A stretch of DNA of 64,000 nt from Rhypophila decipiens (Eukaryota; Ascomycota; Sordariomycetes; Sordariales; Naviculisporaceae). Positions 24,270 to 37,476 of this stretch are shown piece after piece (position 1 is the stretch's first letter; the number at the start of each line of letters is the position of its first letter). The position numbers and the translations under genes are program-made. The DNA lies in NCBI GenBank assembly GCA_033297075.1, contig MU858090.1:1-64000 (forward strand), given 5' to 3'. Under the pieces are notes generated by a model, which was not told where the DNA came from, ran no database searches, and saw only the letters and a list, made by a program, of their open reading frames with translations.

Positions 24270-24949
24270 ATTACTAAACATGCTTTTATTTAGCTCAGAG
24301 TACACCTGGAGTTGGCTTCGGAGCTCCTATTAGTACCATAAGGCTTGAAGGTAAACTCTCCTGTTCCTGACAGAACCATACCTATGACATTGACTAACTC
24401 CCTTATATTAGCGCCATAGAGGATGGAATTAAGTCCAGCGGATGGACAAAGGATATCTGTATTTCTCTTTGCACAACTACCCATTTTATTTGTATTACAA
24501 GGGTCATTACAGCGAGAAAAGGTTGGTCTTATGCATCTGGAGTTTAGCGGATATACCCCATGTTTTAGTCGAGGCCGTTAGATGTCTGAATAAATATCAT
24601 TTCTACCTTGTGAGTAATAATGATCTGTACATCATGAAGAACTGATTGGAGAGTGAGGCGGTGGCTTGAACTCTGGCGATGGCATCATCGTGACGGCAGG
24701 GTGGCCATATGAGTTTTCGAGTTGGTAATGACCTTGTTTCGTATGCACAAGCACCCATGTCATAGCCTTCGTCTTATTCGGTGTTCATAAATGCCATCGT
24801 TTACTTTCAATAACGGATAAACACCGCGGGAACAATCCAACACTAGGTAGGTAGGAAACAAGAAGGACAATGAAGAGCAGAGGGGCACACAGTATGATAT
24901 ATCATCGCTTTCATTCATTCATGCCGTCTTGGTACCAAAAAGAAGAAAA
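24270..24949. other. Convergent intergenic region
   Basis: About 680 AT-rich bases between the 3' ends of ALG13 and AIP1, probably their 3' UTRs. No gene is seen. Confidence 0.55.
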
Positions 24950-26773
24950 TCATTGCAGCCCCTTAACCGCCCAAACCTTGACAGCAGCATCCCCACCGGT
25001 AGTCGCAATCTTGGTATCCCCCTCGATCCAAGCGACGCCATAGACCCCTTCCTTGTGCGCATTCGCGGCCTTGACTCGAGTCCCAGGCTTAGCGATACTC
25101 CAGACATGCACATTCGTGTCCAGCGCACCACTGGCGGCGTGTGTCCCCGCGCTATTCCACGCAATGCTCAATACTCTTGCGGTATGGGCCGACCATCGAT
25201 CGGTCTCTATTTCCCAGGACTTGGTCCTGTAGACAATAATTTTGCCTGAGTCGTAGCCCGCCGCGAGGAAACGCCCGTCGGGAGAAAACGACAAGACCGA
25301 GGCCGGCCGGACGGACTTGATAACTGTATCCGTTGGTTTGATACCGGCGCTTGAGAGCTCGTATGTATGGATACCATCAACATTGTCGGCTACTACGACA
25401 TCGGAGCCATACGCGGCAACAGCTCTGGGTTCGAAGTTTGTGGGGTGGTGGAAGAGGAGTTTGTAGTCTCTGTACACCGAGATTCCATCCATGAGTGCGA
25501 CGACAACGAAGCCGTCTTTGGTGGCAGCTACGCCTTTAGGCTGAGCCGTGAGTTTGACAGGGTTGCCGGTGAAGGTGTTGGTCGAGTGGTCGATTGTGCG
25601 GAGGGTATCGTCCCAACCGACGCTGTATGTCCTTCCTTCTCCGGCCGGGCAAAAGTGCGAGACTTTAACCGAGTGTGTCTCGCCACGCACAGCGCTGCCA
25701 ACTCCAGTCGAGACATCCCAGGTACATACCCGTCCCTCGGCGTCGCCCGTGATGATCAGCTTCTTGTCAGATGCGACTCCAAGGGCCTCGATACTCCTAT
25801 TATGTCCCTGAACCACCCTGATCGGCTCAGCTGTCCCCTCAACCAAATAATTCAGATCCCCGTTCAGACTCAGACTGATAATCAGCCCATCACTCCTGCC
25901 ACGGGGAATAACAACACCCACTTGCTGGTCCCGAAAACTCTTGCTCCCTGGCTCGCCCATATGCCAAACCTGGAGACACGTGTCCGTCTCAACATCCCAC
26001 AGTCGAACAGTCTGATCCGCACTGGCCGTGACCAACTTCTTGGAATCCTTCGCCCATGAAACCGCATAGATAGTTCCCGTATGCGCGCCACTCCCAATTT
26101 CCTTGGTCATCTCCCCCGTGCGCCCATCGTACAATTGAATCCTCCTATCCGCTCCCACCGTAACCAAGGTATTCCCATCAGGACTAAACTCAGTGCCCAT
26201 AACATAATTCTTGTGAGAAAGCTGCTTGCCCTGAAATTTGTACGGAGCTCCCTGCATAAAAACCATGCTCCCATCATCCGAGACCGTCGCCGCTTTGAAA
26301 GGCCTCTGCTGTTTCATGGAAACTGCATTAATGGCTTTGGAATGCCCGGTTATCTCTCCCACAGAGTTTCCACTGTCGGCAGTGAAACAATGGCCGTACC
26401 GCTCGCGCCCGTCACCGACGGCGATGATTCGTGTGGAGTCGCCGTCCCATGCTATCGAGTTGATTCGGCCCGATATGATGGGGTATTCTGCTTTTGTGTT
26501 GATTCCCTCGATGGCGTCCCAGACGCGGACTTTGCCGGAGACGTCCCCTGAGGCTACCCAGTAGCCCGAGGGGGAGAAGGTTGCGCAGGATGTGGTGGCT
26601 GTGTGGCCTGTGTATTGGATGCTGTGGGAGGGGTTGTCGATTGAGCGGAGGTAGATAACCTTTCCGGAGGCATAAGCTATCCGCTCTCCTTTGGGATCGC
26701 ACGAGAGGTGGGTTGGTTGAAGGCGGGTTACGGCCGGCGAGCCGGCCCAGATCTTTTCGATTTCGATGGACAT
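24950..26773 (-). CDS. AIP1: Actin-interacting protein 1, WD40 repeats
   Basis: Single-exon gene of 607 residues, the family's usual length. It begins MSIEIEKIWAGSPAVTRLQP and consists almost entirely of WD40 repeats, which in Aip1/WDR1 form two seven-bladed propellers. Clear blades include HTATTSCATFSPSGYWVASG, then DVSGKVRVWD, NYVMGTEFSPDGNTLVTVGA, IYAVSWAKDSKKLVTASADQ and HTARVLSIAWNSAGTHAASG. It ends GGDAAVKVWAVKGLQ. Aip1 binds actin filaments together with cofilin and speeds their severing and disassembly, mainly at cortical patches and in cytokinesis. The open frame continues 52 codons upstream, but the start at 26773 matches the conserved N-terminus of the family. Confidence 0.93.
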   Translation of the reverse strand: MSIEIEKIWAGSPAVTRLQPTHLSCDPKGERIAYASGKVIYLRSIDNPSHSIQYTGHTATTSCATFSPSGYWVASGDVSGKVRVWDAIEGINTKAEYPIISGRINSIAWDGDSTRIIAVGDGRERYGHCFTADSGNSVGEITGHSKAINAVSMKQQRPFKAATVSDDGSMVFMQGAPYKFQGKQLSHKNYVMGTEFSPDGNTLVTVGADRRIQLYDGRTGEMTKEIGSGAHTGTIYAVSWAKDSKKLVTASADQTVRLWDVETDTCLQVWHMGEPGSKSFRDQQVGVVIPRGRSDGLIISLSLNGDLNYLVEGTAEPIRVVQGHNRSIEALGVASDKKLIITGDAEGRVCTWDVSTGVGSAVRGETHSVKVSHFCPAGEGRTYSVGWDDTLRTIDHSTNTFTGNPVKLTAQPKGVAATKDGFVVVALMDGISVYRDYKLLFHHPTNFEPRAVAAYGSDVVVADNVDGIHTYELSSAGIKPTDTVIKSVRPASVLSFSPDGRFLAAGYDSGKIIVYRTKSWEIETDRWSAHTARVLSIAWNSAGTHAASGALDTNVHVWSIAKPGTRVKAANAHKEGVYGVAWIEGDTKIATTGGDAAVKVWAVKGLQ

Positions 26774-27720
26774 GATTGACTTCTTTGTCGAGCTTCTCGG
26801 CCTCTTTATCGATGCTTGATTGTCAAGTTTGTCGAGAGGAGTCTGATTGATTGGTAAGTATTCAATGTGAAGAATAAAGTGGTTAATGGTAAGATCCGGA
26901 ATCTGTCGTGAAGCTGGGGCTGGAAACAAACAAACAGAACAGAAGAGCTGCCAAATGGAGCAACCCTGTATTTATTTGGAGGCGATGGAGGGGCTGAGGG
27001 GTCAGCTTGCTGCTTGCCTGATGATGTTGCGGGGCAGCAACGCATGCTGGTGACGCCTCCTGGGATAGTGGAACCCCGGATCCGCACTTGCCCTCTTGTT
27101 ACGTTCTTGATGAACGGTGAAAGCAGCGCGAGAAGTTTTAAAGTCTTTCCTCTTTACTTTTTGCTGACTTACTGTTTATTCTCTAGGAGAGAAGGAACGA
27201 GGCAGAGTCCATCGTCATGGGGAAAACGGCATTCCGTGTTTCCATCCGCCGAAAGAGTGGCTGAAATCAGCACCCGAAACACCCTGTGGCTGGGAAAGTC
27301 AGGGATCCCGTTGGTACCCGGCCAACGGGCCGACTTCTATCCTTTACCCCTGAACACAACATGAAGACTCGGACAGGCATTTTATTTACACACATTATAA
27401 CTAGTATTAATTATCCAGACGGTCCAAATATCAGGCGACCATTCTTGACCGTCAGAGAAAGCTAGACGATCCTACACCGCATCAATGACGGCTTCCACCT
27501 TGCTGCCCGACCAAATGAACGACACTGTACTTCCCAGAATGTACAGCCTATCCAACAAGTACCCAACTTACATGAGATGCCTCCAAGACCATCTTACAAT
27601 ACATCGATTTAACGCCAACGCTAGCTGAAGCAAGGTCCTGTTGAAATAGAAATAGTCCTTTCCTTAGAGATACTTCTACAACACGAGACATTCTGGTGTT
27701 TCCCCTGACAGGCCAAGGTA
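26774..27720. other. Intergenic region upstream of AIP1
   Basis: About 950 bp with the AIP1 promoter and the 3' flank of the next minus-strand gene. No gene is supported. Confidence 0.5.
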
Positions 27721-29208
27721 TCAAATCTGTCCGCCCATCTCACTCCAGCTTGCCCTCATATCCCAAGCACTGATTTCACTGCGCGTCGCTTGGCCACTGA
27801 TACGATAGCCCTGGAAAGCCAAAATGCCCCGTCGAAAAGGCAGACCGCCGTGAATCTCGCCACCGCCGATGAAGGACAGCTCCCCCGAGCCGGAGGGTTG
27901 GGGGCCGTAGTACCCGTCGTCATCTTGGTAGATATACCTCATGACTAGGGGCTGATGGGATGACTGAAAGGGGCGGTGATCCAGACGGAACATTCCTTTC
28001 AGCGGCCCGATTTCAAATTTGCCCCAGAGGGCGTTGCCGTCCAGTGTCAAGATGATTCCAGAGTCGATTTTGTAATCTCGAGCCTCGGGCGGCGAGTTGA
28101 CACGGACTTCGTACCGGCCATTGAGGAGTCCTAGCGGTGAGAGGAGGCTATCGTCATCTTCATCGTGGACAGGGATGCTGCTAGGAACTTCAGAGTACGG
28201 AGGAGGAGGATCGTTGTACCCGTCAGATGTGCCCGAGAAGCCCGAGGCTCCACCGCGGGCTGAGGCGTGGCCTCCACGGCTGGCCAGACCCAAGGGCTTT
28301 GACCTGCGGGCTGTTTGAGGCTGGCGAGGGGGAGAGGAAGTCAAATCATTACCGGCTGCTGAGCGAGATGAACCGGCTCGGTTGCCAGGGTTGCTGAACG
28401 CGTTGCCACGTCGAGCGGTCTGTTTCGTTTTGTACTTTGGTGGATCAGAGTCTTCCGATGACACCGTAGGTACTGCAGCAGCAGGTTTCTTGGCCGGAGC
28501 CGCCTTTGTGGTTTTTGCAGCCGTCGGCTTTGGAGCGGCTGCTGCTCTGGGTGCCGCCTTTGGAGCTGTTGCTTTGGCTGCCGGCTTTGAATCCTTGGCC
28601 GTTGAAGTTCTGGCCTTCTTGGGGGCCGGTGCTGATGCTGTAGGAGTAACTTGAAAAGTACCCAGAGGGCCAGTGGAAAAGGACAAATTGAGGTTGAACT
28701 GCGTGCCTGCAATTTGTTGGACTGCTGGAAAGTCGTCGGCTTTCCGCTTTGTACCCTTCTTGGCCGGCGTGGTATTTTCGACAGCCCCTTTCTTTAACGC
28801 CTGCTTGGATTCTCGCTCCAACTTGGTCCACTCTTTCTTGAGGGACGATTCGAGCTTGGTGATATGTGCAGGCACAGACAAGTTGCCCTTGTTGACGGCC
28901 TCAAAGAGCCTCATCTTGGCTGTACCCTTGGTCTTGGACGGAGGCAGGCCATAGTGAAGCAACTGGGCTTCATACCAGTGAGCAGGCCGATCGCTGCTCG
29001 TGTCGAAATGGGATTTCAGTTCCGGAAGCGTGGCACGACGATGGCGGTTGTGGCCGCTGGCTTCAACGTAAAAGTCGCCGCTGCCATACGACCAGCCATC
29101 TTGCGAAGCCAATGGTATCGCCGACATGTCTCTTCTCTGGATGCTTTCGGGACTTTGGCGGTTGAGTAAGTTGTCCAGGCGGTTTGGTTCCGTGCGAGAA
29201 CGCGTCAC
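27721..29208 (-). CDS. Hypothetical protein with SAP-like segment
   Basis: Single-exon open frame of 495 residues, or 468 if the methionine at 29127 (MSAIPLASQDGW) is the start. I do not recognise a named family. Residues about 60-105 (WYEAQLLHYGLPPSKTKGTA, then KMRLFEAVNKG) resemble a SAP-type helix-linker-helix that binds DNA in other proteins. A Lys/Glu helix follows, then a basic KKGTKRKADD cluster. Next is a long Ala/Lys/Pro/Thr-rich tract similar in composition to a histone H1 tail, then a Ser/Arg/Gly-rich linker with a PPPPYSEVP element. The last 135 residues (from YEVRVNSPPEARDYKI to WDMRASWSEMGGQI) are mixed hydrophobic and probably form a beta-rich folded domain. Composition suggests a nuclear protein; function is unknown. 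Confidence 0.7.
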   Translation of the reverse strand: MTRSRTEPNRLDNLLNRQSPESIQRRDMSAIPLASQDGWSYGSGDFYVEASGHNRHRRATLPELKSHFDTSSDRPAHWYEAQLLHYGLPPSKTKGTAKMRLFEAVNKGNLSVPAHITKLESSLKKEWTKLERESKQALKKGAVENTTPAKKGTKRKADDFPAVQQIAGTQFNLNLSFSTGPLGTFQVTPTASAPAPKKARTSTAKDSKPAAKATAPKAAPRAAAAPKPTAAKTTKAAPAKKPAAAVPTVSSEDSDPPKYKTKQTARRGNAFSNPGNRAGSSRSAAGNDLTSSPPRQPQTARRSKPLGLASRGGHASARGGASGFSGTSDGYNDPPPPYSEVPSSIPVHDEDDDSLLSPLGLLNGRYEVRVNSPPEARDYKIDSGIILTLDGNALWGKFEIGPLKGMFRLDHRPFQSSHQPLVMRYIYQDDDGYYGPQPSGSGELSFIGGGEIHGGLPFRRGILAFQGYRISGQATRSEISAWDMRASWSEMGGQI

Positions 29209-30497
29209 GTCAAATTACTTAAATTACGAGACAGTTAAATTAGTCCAAGCTTGAGCGGGGTTCGTTCAGACCCATGCTTGGCACTCTCACTCTTAGCGTT
29301 CTACGCCATTTTGTTGGCCGAGATGCTGCAGACTGCAGTTGCTTGCATGGACTGAAAGGGTCGGCTTTGATCTCGAACATTCCGCTTTTCAAGATTAAAA
29401 CCAACCAGCAGTCGGTCCACGTTCCGACCTAGGATATCCCGAATATGACATAGGTAGTACAAGGTGAGTGTATGGGCAAACCCGAGCAACTCCATTAATG
29501 CTGATGGTTTTCGGGAGTACTATCATCATAAATCCGGGTCCGGTCCGTTCCGTGAACGGCCGTGAGAAAGCCGAGCCAGCTCCGTAACTACCTGAATCCC
29601 ATTCCGGAGCCCGGACGTCGGTGGGTCTTCGCCGACATTCGGGAAATTTCCCAGTCGTCTTGTCCTAAAAGTCTTCTGTAAGGTTGTTGGCGGACTACTA
29701 CAAAGACGTACCTCGTTCAGGTGGTTAATGATCCGTAGCTTGCTTGTCAACCGTCACTTCGATGAAAAGGGACTACGATATCCGTAAACTTTGGGCACGG
29801 ACGGATAGACATTGGAAAGTCCGAAGATTTTCCGAAACTCTTTTAACACTGTACATTGTACGGAGTACTTCGCTAGGAACACGGGGTGGGATGGGTGCAA
29901 ATGGATTAAAAAACACTTTTGATTATCTATCTATATACATGAAATCATTCTCTTAAAAACATTAGAGCGATTAAGATATACATGGAGAGGGAGTTTCAAA
30001 GGCGTATACTGAAGGTGTACCCGTATAGTTACTTTTTTACGACGCTTGTACCCCGTACTGGTTCTTTTGTAGGGTGTCTGTCTTAAGTTTACACCCCATC
30101 TTTGATCCAGTTAAAGCCACACCCCAATACGTCAAACTGGCTTGGGGTCCATTTCTTTCGCGTCGAACTCTGAAAGCCTCGTTTCGAAATATCTCTCTTA
30201 AGGGCCATAATTTTATCAGCTCAACTTACACAGAAACTAACAAAACCAGTGCAGTTTACACATTTACAAACCAGGTTGGTTAGCCTCAGTCAACTCTCCA
30301 CTGCCTACTCCGTATATACATCCCACCTTGCATCGCGTCTTTCCAGCGACTCGAACGTGCGCCGCATCCAGCTCTTTGCGCCGTCACGAGCCACACGCGT
30401 ACCGGCACCCGCGCCATTCTGAGCCTTGGGCTGACTTTTACCAGAAATCATTATCCGCACCTCGAACTACACGATCCGTCGGCATTAGAAAGAAAAG
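29209..30497. other. Intergenic region, divergent promoters
   Basis: About 1.3 kb between divergent genes. It has one TATCCGTA (29779) and two copies of the nonamer TACGGAGTA or its complement (29859 and 30306). No gene is supported. Confidence 0.5.
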
Positions 30498-31255
30498 ATG
30501 ACCTCGGTCAAAGAAGAAGAGAAGCCCCACGACGAGCCACAGACCCATGTCGAGGGCGAGGATGGCAATGACGAGGTGCGCAAGCAAGCTTAAAGAGGTC
30601 CTTGAATAATCTTCGGGACGGGAATTAACGCTTTTCTTCACCGAACAATAGGAAGAAATCTCCGCCATGAAGCGCCGTGTCGCGGAGATGGAAGAGGAGG
30701 CCGCCAAGCTGCGCGAGATGCAGGCATCACTAGACCAGACGACTCACGATTTGTCAGACAACAAGGAAGACATTGACAACCGGAGCATCTTTGTCGGCAA
30801 TGTGGACTATTCGGCTTCTCCAGAGGAAATCCAGGCACATTTCCAAAGTTGCGGCTCCATCAACCGGGTCACTATCCTTCTGGACAAGTTCACTGGCCAG
30901 CCGAAAGGGTACGTATCTGACTGACTACGGTCAAGGACTCTTCTTCCTCTCCCCATTAATTTATAAGCTAACACACGCTTTTTCTTGCGCCTGCGATAGG
31001 TATGCCTACGTCGAATTCAAGGAACCCAGTCTAGTAGCCCAAGCACTTGTTCTCAACGAGAGCGTATTCAAAGGACGCAATATCAAGGTGGTGCCCAAGA
31101 GGACAAATATCCCGGGAATGTCCCGTGGCGGGCGTGGTAGAGGGGGCTTCCGCGGCGGCGGGCGTGGATTCCCTGGGCGTGGTGGCGGCTTCGGAAGAGG
31201 GGGAGGTTATCGCGGAGGTTACCGGGGTCGTGGGAGAGGATTCTCGCCATACTAG
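30498..31255 (+). CDS. PAB2: Nuclear poly(A)-binding protein, Pab2-type
   Basis: Three exons: 30498-30575, 30652-30908 and 31000-31255, giving 196 residues. The layout is that of Pab2/PABPN1. An acidic N-terminus ([20 protein letters not shown]) leads into a coiled-coil helix (residues about 27-50, [18 protein letters not shown]). One RRM follows at about 63-140, with RNP2 [10 protein letters not shown] and RNP1 GYAYVEF, the latter split by intron 2. The tail is Arg/Gly-rich ([16 protein letters not shown]), a likely arginine-methylation target. In fission yeast, Pab2 binds nuclear poly(A) tails and links them to the exosome for snoRNA 3' processing and meiotic mRNA decay. Length and domain order leave little doubt about the family. 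Confidence 0.93.
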
Positions 31256-31479
31256 TGGTCTTGCCATACCTGCAATACACGGGGCCGGTAATTGGAGGTT
31301 GACTCGAGGAATGATGTTGCCTGGGATGTGAGACGCCCTTGGATGAGAGTGCAGGGCATGATAGTCAATCAGGAGGTGGGATTTGAGCGGATGGGGGCAG
31401 TAGCACTTTGAGTATAGGCTATGGGGGAGGCCGAACAAGACGCAAGTCACCAGCGACAGTTGCTGTTTTTACGTCTCCT

Positions 31480-31515
31480 TAAAGAGCAAGGAAATTATAA
31501 AGAGCAAGGAAGTTC
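31480..31515. repeat. 18-bp tandem duplication
   Basis: The segment TAAAGAGCAAGGAA recurs exactly 18 bp later (31480 and 31498), with two adjacent copies in the 3' flank of PAB2. Confidence 0.8.
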
Positions 31516-31654
31516 GTTATTTTGATTAATTTTTGCTTTTCAACTACCTTGGGCATGGCGTCATGGATTGGGAAAATTTTGGCAGGTCGTGTCTCTTCAC
31601 GAGTATAATTAGGGCCTGGTAAACAGGCACCACTACTTTCATATACAGGCACCA

Positions 31655-31885
31655 GTCCGATTTTGATTTGTAGCCCAGTCAAGGCATTTATTCCAGTCCA
31701 AGTAGGGCATATGTTCTAGCCAGTCAGGACATTTATCCCAAAAGAAGGCAAGGCATATCTTCTAACTACTCAAACCATAATTTCTAGCCACTTGGGGCAT
31801 CTATTCCAGCCCAGGCAATACATTTATTCAAGCCGACTCAGGCATCTTTCCTAGCTTCTTAGAGTATCTTATATGCGCTTCCACT
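31655..31885. repeat. Degenerate 22-bp tandem repeat, about ten units
   Basis: The core GGCATNTNTTCTAGCC, or close variants, recurs at 31683, 31706, 31728, 31753, 31797, 31820, 31842 and about 31863, with weaker units near 31660 and 31775. Spacing is 22-25 bp, mostly 22-23. Units are diverged from one another by several substitutions, so the array is old. Confidence 0.75.
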
Positions 31886-33944
31886 TCGTTCGGGTCTGAT
31901 ATCCCTGTCATGGGCATACAAACATTTGCTCGACGGGATCGAACCCCTTACTCTCTTTCGTGCTCGAATGTTAATAGATCCCGGAAAGTTCCCGCGAGTG
32001 AGATCTATGGTGGATTCTTTGGATCTTATAATTGTAGTTGCTGGTTATTTATAGACTCCCGCTCACACTGGATTCATCTGGACCCAGATGACTATGCAAG
32101 GGATAAAGAGTCGTCACACAGATGCTGAAAAGAAAATCAACGCGGCCACAACTTCTTGTATTTCGATCTCTCAGGGCGAGATCCCTGGATATCAGTGGTA
32201 CTGTACAATGAGCGGAGCTTGTATTGTAATTCCACGTCAATACGTATTGAAACCAGGGGTGGTGTCAAGCTTCCCTGGAGGCAACGTCCACCACATGAGA
32301 GCAGGGTTCCCATTTGACAGGAGGGAAACTGAAAGCCATGGCCAGCTGTCAAGAGGCTGGTCGGAGGCACCGAGGTGAATTTACTGACTTTGACTTTTGT
32401 AACTTGTAACTTGTAACCTGTGTTTTGCAATCTACACATAGCTCTATATCGTGTCGTTAATTATCACGATGCAGTGTGCAATCCACTAACAGGGAAGAGT
32501 GAGCCGGGAGAGAAGGGGAGCTCGTGATGACACACGCCGAGTGGTCTAATAAAATACCAAACTACCATCAGGTCCGTGAATGGACCGAATAGAGATATAT
32601 ATATAAACTCGGGATTGAGAACTGTACAGGTTAAACAAAACTTACCATTACGCTACCAACCAAATTACACTTGACAGCTTTCAGGATATTTTAAGTGTTG
32701 CTTCCCAGGATTGCCAGGATTATACGTAAGGCGCTGTCGCGTGTATCCGTTTGTATCCGACCTTCCCAGGGTTCCCCAGTTGGACCCCACAGGCGCTGTT
32801 TCGGGTGCAAGTTCAACCTGCAAGCTGGAAACGAGTGGACTCGGCGAACCGCTCTTTGCTCCCACCTTCTATCCTGGGCTCTCTTGCAGGTAGGTGGGCC
32901 CTGCTGACAGCTTCCATCAACTGGACCGTGATACGTGGGGTGAAATGGAATACGTACAGTACACAATGATTGATCAATTTATCCGTACAGCAGAGGTATC
33001 CATATACTTGAAAGGGCGCATGTTTTTCCAAGGTACACTGTGTATATACAGTGGTATTTGTAACCCGTGTTGAAGTTCGGCCACCGTGTGAGAAATGTCA
33101 TTGTCCCCGCGACTTTCAGTTCAATCCTGGAACCCCTCCTCCATCCAATGATCCATCTCGTCCAATCCAGCAGCAACAAGAACACAAGGCCAAAAATGTC
33201 CACTTGACTCTTTGCTTCTACGCGCGCCTTTTTCGTCTCTCAATAACTCGCAAGGTTCCGTTACTGAACCGGGGCTGATTCTCCAAAACTTCCGACGAGA
33301 GGACCTCTTTTTGTTCTTGATTGCCTAGCGCCTAACCATCAAATACTACCTGATTCAATACTCCCTCGGCTGGTTCCCGTTCTCATATCTTCAAGTCAAG
33401 ACACGTCTTGGAGTGAAGGCAGGAGCGCTGTCTCGTTCGCGTTGGAGGTTTCGCCGTGTCACTATTTGCTTATCTGAAGTGTGTTAACCGCCACAGTCCT
33501 GCACCAGTCAGGCCCAGCTTGCGGCAACTCAGCACAGTTGTGCGGCGAGCAACGAATCTCAGAGCGGGGGGTCCAGTGGTCAACCTAGCCTACCACCAAG
33601 CACTCCCGGGCACAGCCTCACAGTAGTTCGCCATCGTCAAACGAAGACCGAACCACCAGCGCCGCAATCTCTTCCCCCTCGAACTTCGATCAATCTCTGC
33701 TTCGTTCGGTAATCAGAAATTTATCATTACCGATCCGCCGTCCCTTGAATCGACGTGCCGTATTCCGATTCCGACGTCACTCTGGGGAGTAGCTGTCATC
33801 GGCTCTCTTTTCGGACACCCGCAGCACCCAGGTTGATTCCTGGCCCCGCTCCAGGCGATCCTGCTGGTCGCCAACATCGTCCTCTCCCCTCGCGCCCGGT
33901 CAACATTGAAACGACGTCGGTCGTGATATCGACGACACGCAAAA

Positions 33945-36841
<2,897 letters not shown>

Positions 36842-37476
36842 AGGAGATGAGGTCTCTGTATCTGTTACTGCTCTCAAGTACTTAATATCCTGGGATGGTT
36901 GTGCCGATGATGTTTATACTATGCATCCGGTACGGGTGGACACTTTGTTAGGTTATCATCATGGCTTACGTCTCATTTTCATTCATTTTTTCCGACTACA
37001 GACACACTCTCTATTTTATCAGGCCCCGGCTGTCATAAGGGCCTTGTATGTATATAGATGGAATGGAATTGCCCCGTTGAGCGAATGTTGAATGCGCATG
37101 TTGAAATCACGATGTACCTTGTCAAGACATATGCCTTTATATTCAACTCTATATTGTAAGGATCAGTGTACACGGATTTTTGGTCTTCTTCAAGGTGAAT
37201 TTGAGAGATCAATCGTTGCTTGTATGTGAACTAGTTCTTGTATATTTGATCCAGCTCATGTCCAATTTTGTGAGCCAGTTTGTGGCCTGGACCATGACAA
37301 TCACACTTCAGGTTGGTTCACCGTCAAAGGACCCACTGATTGACGTCGAGCGCACATGGTCCAGAAACAAACATCAATCAAGAAGGACCTCAATATTTCT
37401 CCTACAAGCTCAAAGCTTATACCTGGCGCAAACTCGCATCCTTCCTTTATAAAACCCCGAGAAATCCATAATCAGC
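36842..37476. other. Intergenic region
   Basis: About 630 bp with the RSP5 3' UTR and the promoter of the amidohydrolase gene. No gene is seen. Confidence 0.55.

Larger units (their letters stand above)
31256..33944. other. Intergenic region with degenerate tandem array
   Basis: About 2.7 kb without a supported gene. It contains an 18-bp duplication (31480-31515), a degenerate 22-bp array (31655-31885) and a TATCCGTA copy at 32980. The C/T-rich sequence from about 33.1 kb is the probable promoter and leader of RSP5. Confidence 0.55.

Noticed and set aside
31900..32000. tRNA-like B box GGGTTCGATCCC on the minus strand
   Set aside because: The T stem does not pair beyond two bases, and no A box or acceptor stem is found at tRNA spacing.
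32521..32600. tRNA-Ser-like D-arm sequence (GCCGAGTGGTCTAA)
   Set aside because: No B box or matching acceptor follows within 100 bases; the nearby GGTCC/GGACC hairpin does not fit a T arm.
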